Origin: Pseudomonadota bacterium | Lineage (GTDB): Bacteria; Desulfobacterota; Desulfovibrionia; Desulfovibrionales; Desulfovibrionaceae | DNA: 11,489 nt | Reading direction: 5' to 3' | NCBI GenBank assembly: GCA_023435825.1 | Contig: JAEZMB010000146.1 | Coordinates: forward strand, 1-11,489 | In this document: piece by piece, positions 7,130 to 11,489 of the stretch | Layout: the number at the start of each line of letters is the position of its first letter | Position numbering within the stretch: position 1 is the stretch's first letter | The notes under the pieces: model-generated | The model's database searches: none | What the model saw: only the letters and a program-made list of their open reading frames with translations | Told to the model about the DNA's origin: nothing | Program-made: the position numbers and the translations under genes

Positions 7130-8471
7130 GTCTCACGTTTCCGGGAAGGCGGCCATGCGGATCTGGCACCCATGCACCCAGATGAAGGACCACGAGAAGC
7201 ATCCTCCCGTCTTTATCGACCGGGGTCAAGGGATTTACCTCTACGACCGTGAGGGAAAGTCCTATATCGACGCCATTTCTTCGTGGTGGGTCAACCTCTT
7301 TGGCCACGCCAACCCGCGCATCGCCAAGGCCGTCACCGAACAGCTCACGCGTCTGGAACACGTGATTTTCGCCGGCTGCACCCACGCCCCGGCCGAGGAA
7401 CTGGCCGAGCGGCTGCTGGCCGTGGTCCCCGAAGGCCTCACGCGCGTCTTTTTCGCCGACAACGGCTCCTGCGCCGTGGAAGCGGCGCTCAAGATGAGCC
7501 ACGCCTACTGGCGCAATCTCGGGCATCCCGAGAAATGCAAATTCATTTATCTTTCCAACGGCTACCACGGCGAGACGGCCGGAGCCTTGGGCGTATGCGG
7601 CGACCGCCTCTACGCCGCGCCGTTTACGCCCCTGGTCGTGCCGCAAATCGAAGTCGCCGGCCCGGAATGCCACGCCTGCCCGTTGGGGCTTGATCGGGCG
7701 AGCTGCGCCGCCGAGTGCTTTGGCGGCATGGACGGGGCCATCAAGGCGCACGCGGACGAGCTGTCCGGCGTCATCATCGAACCGCTGGTGCAGTGCGCCG
7801 GGAGCTTCCGGATGCACCCGCCGGCCTATCTGGCCAAGCTGCGCCAGGCGACGGCCGCCGCCGGCTGCCATCTCATCGCCGATGAGATCGCCGTGGGATT
7901 TGGCCGCACGGGCACCATGTTCGCCTGCCAGCAGGCGGCCATCACCCCGGACTTCATGTGCCTGTCCAAGGGCATCACCAGCGGCACGTTGCCGCTTTCG
8001 GTGGTGCTGACCGGCGACGCCGTGTTCGACGCCTTTTACCACGACTACCACGACGACAAGGCCTTCCTGCACAGCCACAGCTATACCGGCAATCCGCTGG
8101 CCTGCGCCGCCGCCTGCGAGACCCTGCGCATTTTCGAGGAAGACGACGTCATCATTGCCAACCGGCCCAAGATCGCCCATCTGCAAGCCGCCGTGCGCCA
8201 GCGTTTCGCCGGGCACAAGCACGTGTCCGACATCCGCTCCACAGGCTGGATCACGGCCGTGTCCCTGGCCGCCGATCCTGCCGCCGGCCGGCCCTTTGAC
8301 GAACGCGACCGCACGGGATTTCGCATCTACCGCGAAGCCATCAAGCGCGGCGCGTGGTTGCGAAACCTCGGCGACATGATCTATTTCATGCCGCCCTACG
8401 TGATCACGCTGGAAGAAATCGACAGGCTGACCGACATCGCCCTGGATGCGGTCGAGGCGGTGCTTGGATGA
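7128..8471 (+). CDS. bioA: Adenosylmethionine/lysine-8-amino-7-oxononanoate aminotransferase BioA
   Basis: BioA is a class III PLP aminotransferase that makes 7,8-diaminononanoate. In this 447-residue frame: IWHPCTQMKD (12-21), SSWWVNLFGH (51-60), NGYHGET (144-150), IADEIAVGFGRTG (250-262, D252 to the PLP pyridine), PLP lysine K281 in MCLSKGITSG, HSYTGNPLACAAA (317-329), and MPPYVIT (421-427). It carries a cysteine-rich insert (C181, C184, C193, C197). E. coli Tyr17, near the amino donor site, is Cys16 here, and TQMKD looks like the Bacillus lysine-using type, so the amino donor is uncertain. The ATG at 7128 has AAGGA seven bases upstream. An ATG at 7155 behind GGAAGG is an alternative. The stop overlaps the bioD start by ATGA. 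Confidence 0.94.
   Translation: MSHVSGKAAMRIWHPCTQMKDHEKHPPVFIDRGQGIYLYDREGKSYIDAISSWWVNLFGHANPRIAKAVTEQLTRLEHVIFAGCTHAPAEELAERLLAVVPEGLTRVFFADNGSCAVEAALKMSHAYWRNLGHPEKCKFIYLSNGYHGETAGALGVCGDRLYAAPFTPLVVPQIEVAGPECHACPLGLDRASCAAECFGGMDGAIKAHADELSGVIIEPLVQCAGSFRMHPPAYLAKLRQATAAAGCHLIADEIAVGFGRTGTMFACQQAAITPDFMCLSKGITSGTLPLSVVLTGDAVFDAFYHDYHDDKAFLHSHSYTGNPLACAAACETLRIFEEDDVIIANRPKIAHLQAAVRQRFAGHKHVSDIRSTGWITAVSLAADPAAGRPFDERDRTGFRIYREAIKRGAWLRNLGDMIYFMPPYVITLEEIDRLTDIALDAVEAVLG
7201..7229 (-). promoter_or_regulatory. Weak candidate promoter for the bioF operon, inside bioA
   Basis: On minus, TTGACC (7229-7224) and GAGGAT (7206-7201) are separated by 17 bases and would start transcription about 65 bases before the bioF start codon. 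The -10 matches only the three most conserved positions. It is offered because the head-to-head start codons leave no intergenic room for a promoter. No BirA-, BioR- or BioQ-type operator was recognised nearby. Confidence 0.25.
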
Positions 8472-9073
8472 AGCGCTATTTCATTACCGGTACCGGAACC
8501 GGCATCGGCAAGACGGTGTTTTCGGCCCTTTTCGCCAAGGAACTCCTGGGCCAGGGCCTGAGGGTGCGCTACGTCAAGCCCGTGGCCACGGGCTACCCCG
8601 AGGACGACGACGCGGCCTGGGTGGCCGGGCAGGCCGGGCTTGGGGCTAGCGAGGCGGTCACGCTCTACACGGCGGCCGAACCAGCCTCGCCGTGTTTCGT
8701 ATTCGATCCCTTTCCTTTTGCCGAGTGCGTGGCCCGCATCGAGGCGGCGGCCGAGGGCTGCGACGCGCTGTTGGTCGAAAGCGCCGGCGGCCTGGCCGTG
8801 CCCCTGGGGCAGCGGCGCTATAATTACCATTTCGCCCTGGAACTCGGGCTGGAGACGATCCTCGTCGTCCCCAATCAGCTGGGCTGTCTGTCCGACGCCA
8901 TCGTCTACGGTCATTTCGCCAAGCGGCACAAGCTGGCGCTGACGGCCATCGCCATAAACGACCATTTCGCGGCCAACCCCCGCGAGGGGGACCGCAATGC
9001 GGCGGTCATTGCCGGAGAGTATCCCAGCCAGACGATCTATCGGTACGACACGGCACTGTCGGTGCTGGCGTAA
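8468..9073 (+). CDS. bioD: Dethiobiotin synthetase BioD
   Basis: BioD uses ATP and CO2 to close the ureido ring of 7,8-diaminononanoate, giving dethiobiotin. The 201-residue protein opens with RYFITGTGTGIGKTVFSALF (3-22), whose P-loop is GTGTGIGKT. It has VKPVATG (36-42, K37 substrate/carbamate contact), EPASP (71-75), LLVESAGGLAVPL (101-113, E104 Mg ligand) and VPNQLGCLSDAI (134-145). It is somewhat shorter than E. coli BioD at the C-terminus. The ATG overlaps the bioA stop as ATGA, so translation is probably coupled; an open frame extending upstream over bioA is not used. bioB, needed for the last step, is not in the window. Confidence 0.93.
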   Translation: MKRYFITGTGTGIGKTVFSALFAKELLGQGLRVRYVKPVATGYPEDDDAAWVAGQAGLGASEAVTLYTAAEPASPCFVFDPFPFAECVARIEAAAEGCDALLVESAGGLAVPLGQRRYNYHFALELGLETILVVPNQLGCLSDAIVYGHFAKRHKLALTAIAINDHFAANPREGDRNAAVIAGEYPSQTIYRYDTALSVLA

Positions 9074-9077
9074 CGGC

Positions 9078-9114
9078 GCGACGCCCGGGGAGCATGCCGC
9101 TTTCCGGGTGTCGC
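9078..9114. terminator. Hairpin at the convergent bioD/mgtC ends
   Basis: The arms GCGACGCCCGG and CCGGGTGTCGC form an 11-bp stem with one G-U pair and a 15-base loop, starting four bases after the bioD stop. It may end the bioAD transcript and, read from the other strand, the mgtC transcript. It lacks a U-tract on both sides, so it may need Rho or act mainly as a 3' stabiliser. Its first 13 bases recur, inverted, beside the hairpin upstream of mgtC. Confidence 0.5.
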
Positions 9115-9150
9115 CTCGACCTGCCTCCCGCCGCTTCCTTCCTCCCGGCA

Positions 9151-9858
9151 TCACTCTTCCTCTTCAGGCCCGTCCCCATCCACCAGTTCCCAGCGGATGG
9201 CGCTGACCGCGCTTTCCAGGCTCAGGCGCGAGACGGCCTGCTCCAGCACCCGGTCGCAGTCGCTTTCGCAGGAGACCTGGGCCCGGACCTCCACCTTGCG
9301 CGGGTCGTCCTGATCCTCGCTGTGCAGCGAGCGCAGCTTCACGGCCGAGCTGTTGAGGATTTGCAGCAACAGCGTGCGGATGTGCTGCTCGCTCTCGCAG
9401 GTGCAGACCACCACAATATGGTAGCGCGCGGCCTCGGCCCGGCGCGTCGGGCAGCGGTTGACCACGTTGGCCAGGGGGCGCAGCAGGATATTGGCCAGCA
9501 AGATGGCCGCCGCGCCCAGGCCGGCGAACAGGTACGCGCCCGAGCCGGACAAGACACCGACAGCCGCCGCGCACCACAAGGTGGCGGCGGTGTTGAGGCC
9601 CCGGATGGTCAGGCCTTCGCGCATGATGACGCCGGCCCCCAGAAAGCCGATGCCGGAGACCACCTGGGCGGCCATGCGAGTGGGGCTGGCGTCCTGATCG
9701 ACCAGGGCGGTGAGCGTCACGAAAAGGGCCGCGCCGACCGCCACCAGGGCGTTGGTGCGAAGCCCGGCCATGCGCTGCCGCCACTGGCGTTCCAGGCCGA
9801 TGGCCGCGCCCAGAACCAGGGCCGCGCCAATGCGCAGCAGGAATTCGAAATCCGTCAT
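9151..9858 (-). CDS. MgtC/SapB family inner-membrane protein
   Basis: This 235-residue protein belongs to the MgtC/SapB family, linked to magnesium limitation and membrane ATPase regulation in pathogens; its role here is unknown. The N-terminal membrane domain holds family motifs GLERQWRQRMAGLRTNALVA (21-40), GIGFLGAGVIMREGLTIRGL (69-88) and NTAATLWCAAAVG (89-101), with about five hydrophobic helices up to residue 128. A soluble C-terminal domain (about 143-228) resembles the ACT-like domain of longer MgtC proteins, and the end is acidic. The ATG at 9858 follows GGAGGAG. The ribosome binding site directly abuts the U-tract of an upstream terminator-like hairpin, so expression needs read-through or a promoter further up. 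It converges with bioD. Confidence 0.9.
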   Translation of the reverse strand: MTDFEFLLRIGAALVLGAAIGLERQWRQRMAGLRTNALVAVGAALFVTLTALVDQDASPTRMAAQVVSGIGFLGAGVIMREGLTIRGLNTAATLWCAAAVGVLSGSGAYLFAGLGAAAILLANILLRPLANVVNRCPTRRAEAARYHIVVVCTCESEQHIRTLLLQILNSSAVKLRSLHSEDQDDPRKVEVRAQVSCESDCDRVLEQAVSRLSLESAVSAIRWELVDGDGPEEEE

Positions 9859-9870
9859 GTTGCACTCCTC

Positions 9871-9912
9871 CAAATAGAAAACGCCCGGGGAAACGGCTGT
9901 TCCCCCGGGCGT
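9871..9912 (-). terminator. Intrinsic terminator or attenuator between ADH synthase and mgtC
   Basis: On minus, ACGCCCGGGG (9912-9903) pairs perfectly with CCCCGGGCGT (9890-9881), followed by TTTCTATTTG (9880-9871). This is a good Rho-independent terminator for the ADH synthase gene. The mgtC ribosome binding site begins immediately after the U-tract, so the same hairpin may also control mgtC. Confidence 0.85.
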
Positions 9913-9919
9913 CGCAAGG

Positions 9920-9935
9920 ACGGGAAATCTCCCGT
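9920..9935 (-). other. Second small hairpin after the ADH synthase stop
   Basis: ACGGGA and TCCCGT pair perfectly around a 4-base loop, between the ADH synthase stop codon and the main terminator. It may protect the 3' end or be part of an mgtC leader structure. Confidence 0.45.
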
Positions 9936-9940
9936 TCACG

Positions 9941-10741
9941 TCATCCCTGGGCCAGCATCTCCATGGCCTCGTCCACGCTCTTGCCGTCATGCACGATGGC
10001 CGTGACGGCTTTCAGCAACTCGGCCGGGTCCGGGGCCTGGAAAATGTTGCGGCCAACCGACAGGCCCGCGCCGCCGGCGGCCAGGCTGTCGGCGATCATG
10101 GTCAAGAAGCCGCGCGTGGAGTCGGTCTTGGGGCCGCCGGCGATGACCACCGGCACGCAGCAACCGCCCACCACCTTGGCGAAGCTGTCCGGGTCGCCGG
10201 TGTAGGGCACCTTGACGATGTCCGCGCCAAGCTCGTTGCCCACCCGGGCGCAGTGGGCCACGACGTCGGCGTCGAACTCGTTGGAAATCTTCGGGCCGCG
10301 GGCGTACATCATGGCCAGCACCGGGATGCCCCAGGACACGGCCGCCTCGGTGACGCGGCCCATGTCGTCGAGCATCCTGGATTCGGCGGCGTCGCCGAGA
10401 TTGACGTGGACCGACACGGCGTCGGCGCCCAGGCGCATGGCTTCTTCCACGGTGCACACCAGGGTCTTGGCGTTGGGGAAGGGCGACAGGCTGGTGCTGG
10501 CCGAAAGGTGGATGATAAGGCCCACGTCGCGGCCGCGCGCCCGGTGGCCGCAGCGCACCACGCCCTTGTGCATGAGCACGGCGTTAGCTCCGCCGGCCAC
10601 GATGTTGGTGACGGCGTCGCGCATGTCGGCGATGCCCTCAATGGGCCCCACGGAGACGCCGTGGTCCAGCGGCACGATGATGGTGCGGCCGGTGTCGCGG
10701 TTGACGATGCGTTCCAGACGAATGGATTTGCCGATGGTCAT
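9941..10741 (-). CDS. 2-amino-3,7-dideoxy-D-threo-hept-6-ulosonate (ADH) synthase, aroA' type
   Basis: ADH synthase is a DhnA/class I aldolase-type enzyme that starts the archaeal-type route to 3-dehydroquinate, replacing DAHP synthase; it combines a 6-deoxy-5-ketofructose phosphate with aspartate semialdehyde. The 266-residue protein has VPLDHGVSVGPIEGI (23-37, D26), MMYARGP (144-150, Y146) and IVKVPYTGDP (175-184, Schiff-base K177). All three are seven residues below the catalytic Asp33, Tyr153 and Lys184 known for MJ0400, which strongly supports the assignment over a plain fructose-bisphosphate aldolase. AAGGAG lies seven bases before the ATG. A leader with a Tyr-codon run and terminator precedes it. 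A terminator follows directly, so dehydroquinate synthase II is not cotranscribed downstream. Confidence 0.92.
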   Translation of the reverse strand: MTIGKSIRLERIVNRDTGRTIIVPLDHGVSVGPIEGIADMRDAVTNIVAGGANAVLMHKGVVRCGHRARGRDVGLIIHLSASTSLSPFPNAKTLVCTVEEAMRLGADAVSVHVNLGDAAESRMLDDMGRVTEAAVSWGIPVLAMMYARGPKISNEFDADVVAHCARVGNELGADIVKVPYTGDPDSFAKVVGGCCVPVVIAGGPKTDSTRGFLTMIADSLAAGGAGLSVGRNIFQAPDPAELLKAVTAIVHDGKSVDEAMEMLAQG

Positions 10742-10794
10742 GGTCGATCTCCTTGGCGGTTTTTCGCCTGGGACCCGGCCCCGGTCGGCTCATG

Positions 10795-10830
10795 AAAAAA
10801 GGGCCGCCGGGCAATCTGCCCGCGGCCCTT
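10795..10830 (-). terminator. Attenuator terminator upstream of ADH synthase
   Basis: On minus, AAGGGCCGCGGGCA (10830-10817) pairs with TGCCCGGCGGCCCTT (10813-10799) around a 3-base loop, with one bulged base. The run of six U at 10800-10795 starts within the last stem pairs. This is a very strong intrinsic terminator. It lies 26 bases after the leader-peptide stop and 53 bases before the ADH synthase start, so it would stop transcription before the gene unless disrupted. Confidence 0.92.
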
Positions 10831-10899
10831 GTCGGCGGTGTTTTCGGGAGCGGCCTTTAGTCGGCCGCGCCACCCGCCAAGCCGCGAGCGCGAAGGCCG
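10817..10899 (-). promoter_or_regulatory. Alternative RNA pairings (regions 1, 2, 3) of the Tyr attenuator
   Basis: Region 2, CGCGGCC (10869-10863, end of the leader ORF), can pair over 7 bp with GGCCGCG (10827-10821) inside the 5' arm of the terminator, which would prevent termination. Region 2 can instead pair with region 1, just after the Tyr codons: CGGCC (10899-10895) with GGCCG (10866-10862), extended by GCGC (10891-10888) with GCGC (10870-10867). A ribosome stalled at Tyr would cover region 1 and free region 2 as antiterminator. A further competitor, GGCCGC (10855-10850), follows the stop. Pairings were found by eye, without energy calculation. Confidence 0.6.
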
Positions 10900-10955
10900 T
10901 AATAATAATACGGTCCGAAGGAAACGGTGCGCAGGGCGGTCTGACGAGCGTTCAT
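10857..10955 (-). CDS. Tyrosine-rich leader peptide of the ADH synthase attenuator
   Basis: This is a 32-codon ORF starting ATG at 10955 and ending TAA. Residues 12-21 read SFGPYYYYGL; the four tyrosine codons (TAT TAT TAT TAC, 10910-10899) are consecutive. No domain or membrane segment is present. Its likely role is as a sensor: slow decoding of the Tyr codons when charged tRNA-Tyr is scarce would stall the ribosome and alter folding of the following RNA. A strong terminator and then ADH synthase follow on the same strand. Weak points: the nearest Shine-Dalgarno-like sequence, GAGG, is 13 bases upstream, and the nearby TTGACG (10991-10986) and TATAAC (10964-10959) are 21 bases apart, too long for a normal promoter. 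Transcription may begin further up, within or before the neighbouring gene. Confidence 0.8.
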   Translation of the reverse strand: MNARQTALRTVSFGPYYYYGLRARGLAGGAAD

Positions 10956-10987
10956 GGCGTTATAAGTGCCTCAATCCGGCCGGCCCG

Positions 10988-11377
10988 TCAAGAGCCGGAG
11001 TAACCGGACGGTGGCAGCGTTTCTGGAGGGGTCGGGGCGACCAGCCCTTCGTTCAAGATCCGTTGGGCATCTTCCTGGGGGCCGGCTCCGGGCGTCATGA
11101 TATTGTTGCCGTCAATGCCCGGGGCGACCTGCCAGCCTTTTTGCCAATGGCCGGACTGGCTCGGGTAGTAGCGGGCCGCGTCGCAGCGCCCCTGGCAGGC
11201 CGGGCAGGACTGGTTGCACCACTGGGACGGCGAGAAGTCGGCGGCCTGGCCGGTGTCGATGACGCAGACCTCGCGGCCGGCGGCGTCCACGCAGGTAAAC
11301 AGTCCGTAGGCCTGGGCCTGTCCGGTCAGACAGCAGACAAAGGCGGCAATGGCCAGCAAACGCGTCCACAAAAGCAT
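10988..11377 (-). CDS. Small exported cysteine-rich protein of unknown function
   Basis: I do not recognise the family. The 129-residue protein begins with a clear signal peptide: MLLWTR, a hydrophobic core to about residue 18, and a likely signal peptidase I site after AQA (21-23). No lipobox is seen. The mature part has six cysteines: C29, C38, then the cluster WCNQSCPACQGRC with C54, C58, C61 and C65. The even number in an exported protein suggests disulfides or a metal site. The C-terminal third is proline/glycine-rich and probably disordered. The ATG at 11377 follows AAGGAGGAGGAAGCC; an earlier in-frame ATG at 11446 would bury the signal peptide and is rejected. The gene ends 32 bases before the Tyr leader ORF on the same strand, so the two may share a transcript. 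Confidence 0.8.
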   Translation of the reverse strand: MLLWTRLLAIAAFVCCLTGQAQAYGLFTCVDAAGREVCVIDTGQAADFSPSQWCNQSCPACQGRCDAARYYPSQSGHWQKGWQVAPGIDGNNIMTPGAGPQEDAQRILNEGLVAPTPPETLPPSGYSGS

Positions 11378-11489
11378 GGCTTCCTCCTCCTTGGCCCTTC
11401 GGCGCAGCCGGGCTGCCCAATCGGCCGTATGTCGCCGCGTCACCAATCCCCCTTTTCTCCCCTTTCGGGGGGTCCGGGGGCCTCAGGCC
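11378..11489. other. Upstream region of the exported protein, with G-rich palindromic sequence at the window edge
   Basis: No gene is recognised. On minus, CCCCGAAAGGGG (11470-11459) is a short GNRA-type hairpin. On plus, a run of six G (11467-11472) and a run of five G (11476-11480) flank TCC, and GGCCTCAGGCC (11479-11489) is palindromic and ends exactly at the edge. This could be half of a larger inverted repeat whose second half lies outside. No convincing promoter was found. Confidence 0.3.

Noticed and set aside
7155..7157. Alternative bioA start behind GGAAGG
   Set aside because: Possible, but the ATG at 7128 also has a good ribosome binding site and matches the N-terminal length of Bacillus BioA; kept as an alternative only.
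6633..8222. Long open frame on minus across bioA and the start of bioF
   Set aside because: Low-complexity Gly/His/Arg-rich product without motifs, antisense to clearly coding bioA.
10957..10972. Sigma-54-like GG-N10-GC on minus near the Tyr leader
   Set aside because: The -24 half (GGCAC) is good but the -12 half lacks TTGC, and it would start transcription inside the leader ORF, destroying it.

Overview
This window is strongly GC-rich, densely packed bacterial chromosome. The gene set fits a deltaproteobacterial sulfate reducer of the Desulfovibrio/Solidesulfovibrio type: an archaeal-type ADH synthase in place of DAHP synthase for entry into aromatic biosynthesis, a lone sigma-54 response regulator, and split, divergent biotin operons. 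The taxon is inferred from gene content and base composition, not from a marker gene.

Layout, left to right. (1) Positions 1-1994, minus strand: cutA, a PfkB-family nucleoside/sugar kinase and thiL (cut by the window edge), apparently one operon. (2) Positions 2268-4595: an NtrC-type sigma-54 response regulator on minus, divergent from a four-helix membrane protein and a small coiled-coil membrane protein on plus. A palindrome overlaps the candidate promoter between them. (3) Positions 4588-9073, biotin synthesis: bioF, a compact BioH-like esterase and bioC run on minus, each joined by a 4-bp ATGA overlap. bioA and bioD run on plus, also joined by ATGA. The bioF and bioA start codons overlap head to head, so any promoters lie inside the opposing gene. 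The set covers pimeloyl-ACP release through dethiobiotin; bioB is not here. (4) Positions 9151-9858, minus: an MgtC/SapB membrane protein whose ribosome binding site abuts a terminator-like hairpin. (5) Positions 9941-10955, minus: 2-amino-3,7-dideoxy-D-threo-hept-6-ulosonate (ADH) synthase preceded by an attenuation leader. (6) Positions 10988-11377, minus: a small exported cysteine-rich protein of unknown function.

The most notable finding is upstream of ADH synthase. A 32-codon ORF (10955 to 10857, minus) carries four consecutive tyrosine codons. It is followed by a strong intrinsic terminator with a run of six U (10830 to 10795), and then by the gene for the first step of the archaeal-type aromatic pathway. 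A segment at the end of the leader ORF can pair either with sequence just after the Tyr codons or with the 5' arm of the terminator. This is the layout of ribosome-mediated transcription attenuation sensing charged tRNA-Tyr. I know of no description of such a leader for ADH synthase, but I could not search.
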